Below, in pieces: positions 12,012-21,463 of a stretch of DNA of 64,000 nt. Location: assembly GCF_963576675.1 (NCBI RefSeq), contig NC_088913.1, positions 24,445,001 through 24,509,000 of the forward strand. Reading direction: 5' to 3'. The notes below the pieces were generated by a model. That model did not search any database, was not told the DNA's origin, and saw nothing but the letters and a program-made list of their open reading frames with translations. Numbering within the stretch: position 1 is the stretch's first letter; the number at the start of each line of letters is the position of its first letter. Both the position numbers and the translations under genes were made by a program. The stretch is from Euphorbia lathyris (Eukaryota > Streptophyta > Magnoliopsida > Malpighiales > Euphorbiaceae).

Positions 12012-12820
12012 TGTTAAAACTCGAACTCAGAAAATAGGAAAAGACCGAACAAAATTAAATGGGCAGAGTCGCGGACAATGTTGCTTTCTTTAAGACGTTC
12101 GCGGAACTGCCGAAATTTAGCAAACAGTATGAACTTCGGTCGCCTCCGGGATAAAACAGCCCTCTAATACGATTTTCGTATTGCACCGTACGAAAATCGT
12201 TCTGTACACACTCTCTGTTTACTTGCTCAGTTTCGAAAAAATACCGAATGGATGAAATTAAATTGTGTATTGAAGGCAGTCTCACATCACCTATTTATAC
12301 AAGAAAAAAGAGCTGTTTGAGCTCTAATTTCATGGAGAAAGAGAAGGAGGAAAATCTGGAAGGTGGAGGAGACTGAAGACACGTTCAGAAAAAATGGACG
12401 TTGTGAACAACGTTCACAAAGACTGAAACAGAGTAAAAAAAATTAATTAAATAAAAATTAATTTCTGAAATTAAAAATAATATTAATTAATTAATTTTTT
12501 CAATAAAAAATATACATTCTACACCACACCAACCCAACCCGGCCCGGCCCGGCCCGACCCGACCCGACCCGGTTCGGTTCGGTCGGACGAACGGCGCGCG
12601 CGCGTGTGTGGTGGTCAACCATGAAGATAGGTCCTCACCCTTTCACAAAAGTGGGTACCCCTTGGGGCACACCCCAAGCATGTGAGGACCTTCTTTATAA
12701 ACATCTCCACTAAGTGCTTTGAAAGCAATGTGAGATGTTTTTCCACTTGAAAAACTCAAAGACACAAGAAGAACCATGGGTGGGCTTATTTCACAAATTA
12801 TATTTGGGCCAAGCCCAACA
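12012..12820 (-). repeat. 3' LTR of Copia A
   Basis: 809 bp. It has an extra C/G-rich block (CCCGG/CCCGA units, about 12535-12584) that the partner LTR has mostly lost, followed by an alternating (GC)n(GT)n tract at 12593-12610. On the minus strand a TATA box (TATAAATA) lies near 12291-12298. The TG/CA ends are intact. Confidence 0.9.
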
Positions 12821-13332
12821 ATCCCCCACTAGAATTTTTGAAATCGTTTTACTGAGCAGTTACATAAGGTCAGACATAAGCAGAGGTATCTTTCGATTTG
12901 AACCTTTACGTAGTGAGTATAGTTCAGATTTTACTAGAGTGACTCGTAGTCTTGAACTCTATCTCTGGCGTATATCACGCCATAACCTTTTCAGAGTGTA
13001 GTTCTAGTAGCCCGTGCGTTTATGGCCTTGCACGTCTATCCCGGTTTAATGAATGCTCTAGAGTTTTGCCCTAAACTCATAGGAAGCGGCCTCACTTCCA
13101 CATTCATATAGGTGAGTCTATCAAAAGTACTCCTATAGCTAGGTACTTCACTCCAAATGGAGTATAGACTTCATTAAGAGTTTCTATTATCTCAACCTCA
13201 AATCGCTTCAGGATATTCATGCTTCTGATTGAAATGATCTGACTCATATTACCACACAACTTGTTATTACCCTTTGAACCTATTTCTTGGGATCTCCAGT
13301 CTATAGGTTGGGTTACCATTGTGTGTAACTCA
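12821..13332 (-). other. 3' untranslated region and polypurine tract of Copia A
   Basis: 512 bp lie between the pol stop and the 3' LTR, without an open frame. Blocks are shared with the equivalent region of Copia C (36740-37301), for example GCTCTAGA near 13058 and ATATAGGTGA near 13106. The segment thus outlives neighbouring sequence and may be functional in the RNA. Confidence 0.6.
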
Positions 13333-16300
13333 TCACTGTAGGGGCATAAGTCCCATAGTCTTTGCTGTATTATGGACTTTCTCTCTAGCTAATCCTTTCG
13401 TCAAAGGATCGGCTAAATTCTCTTCTGAGCGTATGTGATCCACTCTAACAGCTCCTTTAGTGAGTAGCTCTCTCACAGTGATGTGCTTATGACGTATCTG
13501 TCGTTTCTTATCGTTGTAATAACGATTCTGAATCTTAGCAATAGCCGCGGTACTATCGCAGTGGATCAATACAGCTGGAATTGGTTTTTCCCATAGGGGA
13601 ATCTCAGCTAACAGACTTCTCAACCAACCTGCTTCTTCACTAGCCACAGCTAGTGCAATCAGTTCTGATTCCATGGTTGATTGAGCTAGAATAGTCTGTT
13701 TCTTAGACTTCCATGAAACAGCACCACCAGCTATATTGAAAATATAGCCACTAGTAGCCTTGGAATCATCTGATAAGGTATTCCCGTCAGCATCACTATA
13801 TCCTTCAAGGACTGCTGGAAACCTTTGATAATGTAATCCAAGTTTCATGGTTCTTTTAAGGTATCTCATGACCCTTTCTATAGCATTCCAATGCTCCACA
13901 CTAGGTCTACTAGTAAATCTGCATAGCAGTCCTACGACATACGCGATGTCGGGTCTAGTACAATCAGTGGCGTAACGAAGACTGCCAATTATGCTAGCAT
14001 ACTCTGATTGTCTTACACTGTCTCCAGTGTTCTTAAAAAGTTTTATACTAGGGTCATAAGGTGTACATGCAGGTTTACAATCAAAGTAGTTATATTTCTT
14101 TAGAATCTTCTCAACGTAGTGAGATTGATCTAGAGAAATTCCAGTTTCAGACCTAGTTATCTTTATGCCAAAAATGACGTTCGCTTCTCCTAGATCTTTC
14201 ATGTCAAAGTTCTCACACATCATTGACTTAACAGCATTTACAACATGAATATTAGATCCAAAAATAAGCAAGTCATCAACATATAGGCATATAATGGTGC
14301 AAAGACCATTTTCATATTTATAGTAGATACACTTATCACTTTCATTCACCTTATAGCCATTTGAAATAATCAAGTTGTCAAATTTTGCATGCCATTGCTT
14401 AGGTGCTTGTTTTAGCCGATATAAAGACTTATCTAACTTACATACCTTATGGGCTTGACCAAAGACTACAAAGCCCTCAGGTTGATCCATATAAACCTCT
14501 TCTTCTAGTTCACCATTCAAAAACGCAGTTTTAACATCCATTTGGTGCACTACTAGATTGTGCACAGAAGCAATAGCAATCAAAACATGTATGGACGTAA
14601 TCCTAGTGACAGGTGAATAAGTATCAAAGAAATCAACATTTTCTCTTTGTCTAAAGCCTTTAGCTACAAGGCGAGCCTTAAACTTATCTACTGAACCATC
14701 AGGTTTCAGTTTTTTCTTAAGGATCCATTTACAACCTATTGGTTTACAACCTGGTGATAAGTCTACTAAGTGCCAAGTTTGGTTTGACTCAAGTGAGTCC
14801 ATTTCATCATTAATGGCTTCTTGCCATAAATCAGCATCTAATGAGGTTAAGGCTTCTTGTATAGTAAGTGGATCCTCTTCTACTGTGAAAGCGTAAAAGT
14901 CAGAACCAAAGTCTTTAGATACTCTAGGTCTCTTACTTCTCCTAGGTTCAGATTCCTCAATCTCTTTTTGTACTATAGGTCTAATAGCAGGTATGCTACT
15001 CGATGATGCACCCCCACTATTTCTTAATTTAAAAGGAAACCTATCTTCATAAAAGTCAGCATCATTTGACTCCAAGATGACTTTTGCATTCAAATCATAA
15101 AACCTATATGCTTTGCTATTCACAGCATATCCAATAAATACACATTCATAAGCCCTACTAGCAAGTTTGACTCTCTTAGGGTCAGGAATCCTAACATAAG
15201 CCAAACAACCCCAAGTTCTAAAATATGATAGACTAGGTGTTTTATTTTTCAAGATATCATAAGGAGAGATTTTGCTTCTGGATTTAGGGACCCTATTTAG
15301 CACATAGCAAACAGTCAAAAGGATTTCTCCCCACCAATGTGAGGCAGCACCTGAACTAAGCATAATAGCTACTACAGATTCAGTAAGTGTCCTATTTTTC
15401 CTTTCAGCCTTTCCGTTCATTTCTGGTGAATAAGGTGCTGTGGTTTCATGTATAATGCCATGTGTTTTATAGAAATCAATAAACAGGCTAGAACCATATT
15501 CTGTGCCTCTATCGCTACGAAGTCTCTTGACTTTCCTATTGTATTGATTTTCTATTTCAACTATGAACAACTTAAACATGTCAAACGCTTCACTTTTATT
15601 TTTCATAAGATAAACAAAAGTAAAGTCAGAACAATCATCAATAAAGGTTATAAAGTACCGTTTGTCATTTCTAGTCAACTTTCCATCTAATTCACATATA
15701 TCTGAATGAATTAAATCTAGAGGTTCAGAATCCCTAACAACAGATTTATGAGGTGTTTTTGTGATTTTTACCTGACTACAATAATCACATTTAAGAAATT
15801 CATTCAGATTCAATTTTGGAATTAATCCTAAGTTACTCATATTTTTAATGATACGCTTATTAACATGACAAAAATGAGCATGCCAAACATTAAAAGTACA
15901 CAAGGAGTAAACAGAAGCATTCACTTTATTAATCTCAACATTCAACTTAAACATGCCTTCAGTAGCATAACATTTTCCTACAAATACATTGTTCTTAGTC
16001 AAAGTAAATAAATCTGCTCCTATAGTCTGAATAAAACCAGCCTTGTTGAGTAGATAGCCCCAAACCAAATTTTTTCTCATTTCTGGAATATGCATCACAT
16101 CCTTCAAAGTTAAGGTTTTTCCAGATGTGAAGTTCAATTCCACACTACCAATTCCAGCAACAATAGTGGTATGGGAATCACCCAATAACACTTTCTTATC
16201 TTCGGTCACAGCACTGTATGTTTTGAACATACTTCTATCATAGCAAACATGGCGAGAAGCACCAGTGTCTACCCACCACTCATCTGATCCACCTATGAGA

Positions 16301-17142
16301 TTGATCTCAGAAATCATAGCAACAAAGTTATGTTTCTCTTCAGTCAGGTTAACACTAGGAGTAGTGTTTGGCCTGTTCCTGCACTTACGTGCCATATGAC
16401 CTGGTTTCCCACAGTTAAAGCATAGGAAAGCAGCATCATTTCTAGGTGGTTGTAGTTGTGGCCTATTTTGGTTCCTTTGAAGGTTCCAATTCAAATTAAC
16501 TCGAGTGTTGCGGTTTTGGATTGGTTTGCGGTTCTGATTCTTAAAATTCTTTTGAGTGGGTTTCAGAACCGCAGTGGACCTTTTAGTGCTATTAGAAATA
16601 ATAAGCACTTCCTCTTTTAAATCTTGTTTTCGAGCTTCCTCCTCAATTCGGAGGCGAGTAATCAAACTTTCCATCAAAAATTCTTTTGTTTTGTGCCTCA
16701 AAATATTTTTAAAATCTTTCCACAAAGGAGGCAATTTGTCAATTATGACAGCAACTTGAAATTGATCGTTTAAAGGCATACCTTCTGAAATAATTTCATG
16801 TGCTATCTTCTGTAATTCATGAGATTGAATTTCCACTGACTTGTCATCAGTCATCTGGAATTTGAGGTAGCGACTTACAGCGTATTTTTTCGATCCGGCC
16901 TCCTCAGTGTCATACTTCCTCTGCAGAGCTTCCCAAATTTCTTTTGCTGTTTTTTCTTCAGCAGTGTAGTAATCATACAGATCGTCAGTCAGTCCATTGA
17001 GTATATAATTTTTGCACAGAAAATCATTTTCTGTCCATCTCTCAGCAGCACGAACATCTGCCTCGTCACCATCTTCAGGAACAATTGGTTTTTCCAAAGT
17101 CAGAACAGAAGCTACCTTCTTTGTTGTGAGGTAGAACAGCAT
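13333..17142 (-). CDS. Copia gag-pol polyprotein (Copia A)
   Basis: An unbroken frame of 1269 residues encodes, in order: gag (UBN2-type, to about residue 190), CCHC zinc knuckle (CFNCGKPGHMARKC, about 243), aspartic protease (WVDTGASRHVC, about 290), pre-integrase and integrase (HSDICE; IDDCSDF; SDRGTEYG; NGKAERKNRTL), reverse transcriptase (MDVKTAFLNG; YVDDLLIFG) and RNase H (YSDADG; STMESE; CDSTAAI; HKHITVRE). All key acidic residues are present. The true gag start is probably the ATG ending at 17229, 29 codons upstream in the same frame. A TGA at 17158-17160 interrupts that N-terminus, so the full product is not made unless translation restarts at 17142. No other stop or frameshift was found. 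Confidence 0.9.
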   Translation of the reverse strand: MLFYLTTKKVASVLTLEKPIVPEDGDEADVRAAERWTENDFLCKNYILNGLTDDLYDYYTAEEKTAKEIWEALQRKYDTEEAGSKKYAVSRYLKFQMTDDKSVEIQSHELQKIAHEIISEGMPLNDQFQVAVIIDKLPPLWKDFKNILRHKTKEFLMESLITRLRIEEEARKQDLKEEVLIISNSTKRSTAVLKPTQKNFKNQNRKPIQNRNTRVNLNWNLQRNQNRPQLQPPRNDAAFLCFNCGKPGHMARKCRNRPNTTPSVNLTEEKHNFVAMISEINLIGGSDEWWVDTGASRHVCYDRSMFKTYSAVTEDKKVLLGDSHTTIVAGIGSVELNFTSGKTLTLKDVMHIPEMRKNLVWGYLLNKAGFIQTIGADLFTLTKNNVFVGKCYATEGMFKLNVEINKVNASVYSLCTFNVWHAHFCHVNKRIIKNMSNLGLIPKLNLNEFLKCDYCSQVKITKTPHKSVVRDSEPLDLIHSDICELDGKLTRNDKRYFITFIDDCSDFTFVYLMKNKSEAFDMFKLFIVEIENQYNRKVKRLRSDRGTEYGSSLFIDFYKTHGIIHETTAPYSPEMNGKAERKNRTLTESVVAIMLSSGAASHWWGEILLTVCYVLNRVPKSRSKISPYDILKNKTPSLSYFRTWGCLAYVRIPDPKRVKLASRAYECVFIGYAVNSKAYRFYDLNAKVILESNDADFYEDRFPFKLRNSGGASSSSIPAIRPIVQKEIEESEPRRSKRPRVSKDFGSDFYAFTVEEDPLTIQEALTSLDADLWQEAINDEMDSLESNQTWHLVDLSPGCKPIGCKWILKKKLKPDGSVDKFKARLVAKGFRQRENVDFFDTYSPVTRITSIHVLIAIASVHNLVVHQMDVKTAFLNGELEEEVYMDQPEGFVVFGQAHKVCKLDKSLYRLKQAPKQWHAKFDNLIISNGYKVNESDKCIYYKYENGLCTIICLYVDDLLIFGSNIHVVNAVKSMMCENFDMKDLGEANVIFGIKITRSETGISLDQSHYVEKILKKYNYFDCKPACTPYDPSIKLFKNTGDSVRQSEYASIIGSLRYATDCTRPDIAYVVGLLCRFTSRPSVEHWNAIERVMRYLKRTMKLGLHYQRFPAVLEGYSDADGNTLSDDSKATSGYIFNIAGGAVSWKSKKQTILAQSTMESELIALAVASEEAGWLRSLLAEIPLWEKPIPAVLIHCDSTAAIAKIQNRYYNDKKRQIRHKHITVRELLTKGAVRVDHIRSEENLADPLTKGLAREKVHNTAKTMGLMPLQ

Positions 17143-17255
17143 CTTCTGTCTCCATCTTCAGAAATGAGCTCCTTCAAACCGGAATGGTTTGTTAATATCA
17201 GCAATCCCATTTGATTGTTCGGTAGCCATCAGCAGTGATTGAATCGTCTTAAAAT

Positions 17256-18033
17256 TGTTAAAACTCGAACTCAGAAAATAGGAAAAGACCGAACAAAATT
17301 AAATGGGCAAAGTCGCGGACAATGTCGCTAAGACGTTCGCGGAACTGCCGGAATTTAGCAAACAGTATGAACTCCGATCGCCTCCAGGATAAAACAGCCC
17401 TCTAATACGATTTTCGTATTGCACCGTACGAAAATCGTTCTGTATACACTCTCTGTTTACTTGCTCAGTTTCGAAAAAATACCGAATGGATGAAATTAAA
17501 TTGTGTATTGAAGGCAGTCTCACATCACCTATTTATACAAGAAAAAAGAGCTGTTTGAGCTCTGATTTCATGTAGAAAGAGAATGAGGAAAATCTGGAAG
17601 GTGGAGGAGACTGAAGACACGTTCAGAAAAAATGGACGTTGTGAACAACGTTCACAAAGACTGAAACAGAGTAAAAAAAAATAATAATAATAATTAAATA
17701 AAAATTAATTTCCGAAATTAAAAATAATATTGATTAATTAATTTTTTCAATAAAAAAAATATACATTTTACACCACACCACACCACACCAACCCGGTTCG
17801 GTCGGCGCGCGCGCGCGTGTGTGGTGGTCAACCATGAAGATAGGTCCTCACCCTTTCACAAAAGTGGGTACCCCTTGGGGCACACCCCAAGCATGTGAGG
17901 ACCTTCTTTATAAACATCTCTACTAAGTGCTTTGAAAGCAATGTGGGATGTTTTTCCACTTGAAAAACTCAAAGACACAAGAAGAACCATGAGTGGGCTT
18001 ATTTCACAAATTATATTTGGGCCAAGCCCAACA
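17256..18033 (-). repeat. 5' LTR of Copia A
   Basis: 778 bp, TG...CA, matching 12012-12820 along its length. It has a shorter GC-rich block and a (GC)n(GT)n tract near 17792-17812. Downstream of it (minus sense) the next bases are ATTTTAAGACGATTCAATC, which do not match the usual tRNA-Met primer site. Confidence 0.9.
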
Positions 18034-18159
18034 AGTTTTTGTGTTCCAAACATGGGTTTGTAGAAACCCTTACTAACCCTTCCTCCTCCCAAACAAGGGT
18101 TTCTATCAACCCTTACTAACCATTCCTCCTCCCAAACAAGGGTTATTTATAGAACCTCA

Positions 18160-19130
18160 CAAGTTGATGGATAAAATACATCAATGGCCACTGAACTTTA
18201 TTTATTTTCAGATACAACGATTAAACTTTAAAATATAATATAAAAGTTACTGAATTTTATACTTTATTATATTTTTGGCCAATAAACTTTAACTAACTCT
18301 TCAAAATTACCCTTAACGACTTCAAAATGAAAGTATTAAAAAATTAAAGTTGTTCAGAGCCACATTTACCATGAAATCACATCTTTTATTTTCCAAAATC
18401 ACTAGAGCTTTCTCTCTCTCTAAAAAGTTCAATAATTCTTGAAATTTTATTTTGAGACCGTCAACAATCATTTTAAGGCATTGAGTGACCACATATATAA
18501 CAAATTATAAAATTCAGTGATTTTTATGTTATATTTTAAAGTTTAGTGTACATACTGAAAATTGATAAAGTTCCATGTCTGTGGATATAATTTACCCAAA
18601 GTTTGAGACATTAATTAATAATCCTAAATCTCAAAATATCACGGTGTCATTAATTATTGGGTAACCTATTACTACTGAACTTTATCCATTTTAACATCAC
18701 GGCTATTGAAATTCAAATTTAACGGTATGACAACTGAACTTTACATTCGGTAGTCACTCAAGTTTAACTAACTCCTCAAAATAATTGTTAACGACTTCAA
18801 AATGAAAATATTCAAGAATTAAAGTTGTTTAGAATGACATTTACCATGAAACCACATTTTTTATTTTCCAAAATCACATTTTTCGAGCTTTCTCTCCCTA
18901 AAAATTCACTCTCTCTTAACCAAACAACATCTAAATTAGCTCAAAATGAAAATTTTAACGAATTAAAATTATTTAGAATATCATTAACTCATCGAAGTTT
19001 TTATTTTGAGACCGTCAACCGTCATTTTGAGGCGTCAAGCGGCTTACAAAAATGTAAAGTTGAGTGACTATAGCATTAAGAATTTAACTTCAGTAGCCAC
19101 AATATTAAAATGGGTGGAGTTTGTAATTTA
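18160..19130. repeat. Two related copies of an AT-rich non-coding repeat
   Basis: About 18170-18560 and 18660-19130 share several phrases in the same order: ACTGAACTTTAT, CGACTTCAAAATGAAA, ACATTTACCATGAAA, TTATTTTCCAAAATCAC, GAGCTTTCTCTC and TTTTGAGACCGTCAAC. Each begins near a 'TGAACTTTA' phrase; the second ends near GTAATTTACCC. They look like members of a short non-autonomous repeat family. No inverted ends were established. Confidence 0.5.
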
Positions 19131-20226
19131 CCCTTAGAAATCCGGACTTTAATCTGGGATTTATTACATCTTCTAGATGCTAGCAGTATATTTTCTTCCA
19201 TTCATGTATGCTTAATTTATACAGACAAATTCATTATCTGTAAATCCCTTAATTATGTGGATATATTCCCTCTTTCTTCTTTCTTCGCTCATCTCTTTCT
19301 CTTCTTCTTCTGCGCAACAGCTTTTGTGCCATGTGGAAGAGAGCTCATCCTTGTTACAGTTCAAGGATAGCATCGTTATTACAGACATGGATGACTGTCT
19401 TCCTTCTACCATAATTTCCTCCTGGAATCATGGAGCAAAGGGTAACGATTGTTGTTCATGGGATGGTGTCGAATGCGATCAGGACACAGGTCATGTGATT
19501 GGGCTTCATCTTTCAAGCAGTTGCCTTTATGGATCTATCAACTCTACCAACACCCTCTTTCGCCTTGTTCATCTTACAACTCTTAATCTTGCTTTCAATG
19601 ATTTCAATTTTTCAGGGATTCCTACTGAGATTCGGAATTTTTCACGTTTGACATATTTAAACCTCTCATCTTCTGAATTTTCTGGCCAAATTCCATCGGA
19701 AATCTTGGAGCTTTCGGAGCTGGTCTTGCTTGATCTCTCAGACAACCCATTGAAGCTGCAAAAGCCTAGTCTAAAAGATGTGGGGGAGAAGTTGACCAAT
19801 TTGGTTAAACTTAATCTAAATGGTGTCAACATTTCATCCACTGTACCACAAAGCTTCACCAATTTATCTTCTTTGTCAACTCTTGGTCTAAGAGACTGCA
19901 ATTTGCAGGGAGAATTTCCCACTGGAATCTTCCAATTGGCTAACCCTGAGCTCACCGGAATTTTACCAGAATTTCAGTTCTACCGCCCGATTGAACTGCT
20001 GAGGCTTGAGAACACAAGCTTTTCTGGTCAGCTGCCAAAATCAATCGGTAACCTTAAATTGCTCAATAATTTTGTTGCGAAGGGATGCAATTTTTCAGGG
20101 CCATTACCACCTTCTATTGGTAGTCTTGACAGGCTGAAATTCTTGGACCTTTCTCGTAACAAATTCTCAGGGATCATACCTTCTTCCATAGCCAATCTCA
20201 ATAAACTCATTTATCTGTCACTTTCT

Positions 20227-20622
20227 TGTTATAAATATGGGATCACAAACATAAAATAGGGACGTGATTAATTGTCCTTAAGAAAATATTAGCCCCCATT
20301 ATCAATTGCTATTGGGTTTCTGACTAAGTTTCCTTTAGGATTTCCCTAACATAAAATTAATGATAGCAATTTCACTAATTTCCCTATGAACGTATTTGAA
20401 TAATTAAAACAGTAAGTGAAAAGGTATGAATGATTGAAGATATTTATAGCCAAAAAACTGGTTGTCAAAATACAGATGTCTCTAGACATACGGATGTCTC
20501 TAGACATACAGATGTCTCTAGACAATACAGATGTCTCTTAGACAAAATAAAATACAGATTTCCTTCTTATTCTTTCCATGTGGAATTTCCACAACACCAA
20601 TATTAAAGACTAATATCTAACA
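20227..20622. repeat. Solo LTR (396 bp) inside the LRR gene
   Basis: The segment begins TGTTATAAATATGGG and ends ATATCTAACA (TG...CA). It is flanked by the perfect 5-bp duplication tttct (20222-20226, 20623-20627). It has no coding part. Removing it restores the LRR reading frame. It carries a four-copy TGTCTCTAGACA array (20477-20544). Orientation cannot be fixed because primer site and polypurine tract are gone. Confidence 0.88.
20477..20544. repeat. Four TGTCTCTAGACA dyads
   Basis: Copies start at 20477, 20495, 20513 and 20532 (spacing 18, 18, 19 bp); the last has one extra T. Each is TGTCT / AGACA around CT, with the TGTCTC hexamer inside. A TATTTATA lies about 30 bp before the first copy. 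Confidence 0.7.
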
Positions 20623-21220
20623 TTTCTTTCAATAATTTTAGTCCTGGGACATTGTATTGGGTTGGGAACTTAACTGAACTCAACTATCTGATCTTGATGA
20701 AGACGAATTTATTTGGGGAAATCCCATCTTGGTTAGGTAATTTTACCCAACTAACGTCGATTGAACTTGGTTCTAATTCACTTAATGGTTCCATTCCAGA
20801 GTCTCTTTTTGGGATTCCAAATCTTCAAGTTCTTGTGCTATTTTCCAACCACTTGAGTGGGTCGTTGAATTCTGATTTGTTTCTTAAAAAAACAAGCCTT
20901 TCTGTTCTCCAATTATCGGATAACAATTTGTCTTTGATTTATAAGTATGATCCCAGTCTCAATGTTATTGACCTTCCCAAATTTGAAAACTTAGGGTTGA
21001 GTTCATGCAATTTAAGTGAGTTCCCATTTTTCTTGCGTGGACAGAACCAATTGGAGATTTTGGATCTCTCTCACAACAAAATTATAGGATATGTACCTCG
21101 TTGGATATCAGACTTGACTACTGATAACCTTAAGATTTTGAATTTGGATTCAAATTTGCTCACAGGTTTCGAGCAATCCTCCATTGTTCTTCCATGGACT
21201 AATTTGCTTGTCTTGAATCT

Positions 21221-21423
21221 TGTTGGAAATGTGCCTTAGTTTTTTTATTAACAGATAATGTTTTATTTAATTATTTGAATTCAGGAGAAGTTATTCAGTT
21301 ATAGCTTATGTTTAGGAGCAGTTATGGAAGTCAGTTGTAACTGATGTCTGTATTTCTGTATAAATTTCCTGAAGTTCAATAGAAATATATGTTGGTTCCA
21401 AACTCTTAATATTAAATACTACA
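21221..21423 (+). repeat. 5' LTR of Copia E
   Basis: 203 bp, TGTTGG...TACA. It differs from the 3' LTR by C/T in TTATT(C/T)AGT and T/G in TATTTC(T/G)GT. Confidence 0.93.
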
Positions 21424-21426
21424 AAT

Positions 21427-21438
21427 TGGTATCAGAGC
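21427..21438 (+). promoter_or_regulatory. tRNA-Met primer binding site (Copia E)
   Basis: TGGTATCAGAGC starts three bases after the 5' LTR. It is complementary to the 3' end of plant initiator tRNA-Met and is the usual start of minus-strand DNA synthesis in Copia elements. Confidence 0.9.
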
Positions 21439-21463
21439 ATATTATCTTGAGGGATCTGTGAGA

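Larger units (their letters stand above)
12012..18033 (-). mobile_element. Nearly intact Ty1/Copia element, family 2 (Copia A)
   Basis: The element is bounded by LTRs 12012-12820 (3') and 17256-18033 (5'), both TG...CA. The 5-bp target duplication agttt lies at 12007-12011 and 18034-18038. Inside are one long gag-pol frame (stop at 13333) and a 512-bp 3' untranslated part ending in the polypurine tract (GTGGGGGAT on the minus strand, at 12821-12829). The LTRs differ by small substitutions and by indels in simple repeats, so the insertion is moderately recent. Only about 26 bases separate the 5' LTR from the gag ATG, and no initiator-Met primer site is present. Confidence 0.92.

Noticed and set aside
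15448..15690. + strand frames inside Copia A pol
   Set aside because: Antisense shadows of the intact 1269-residue frame.
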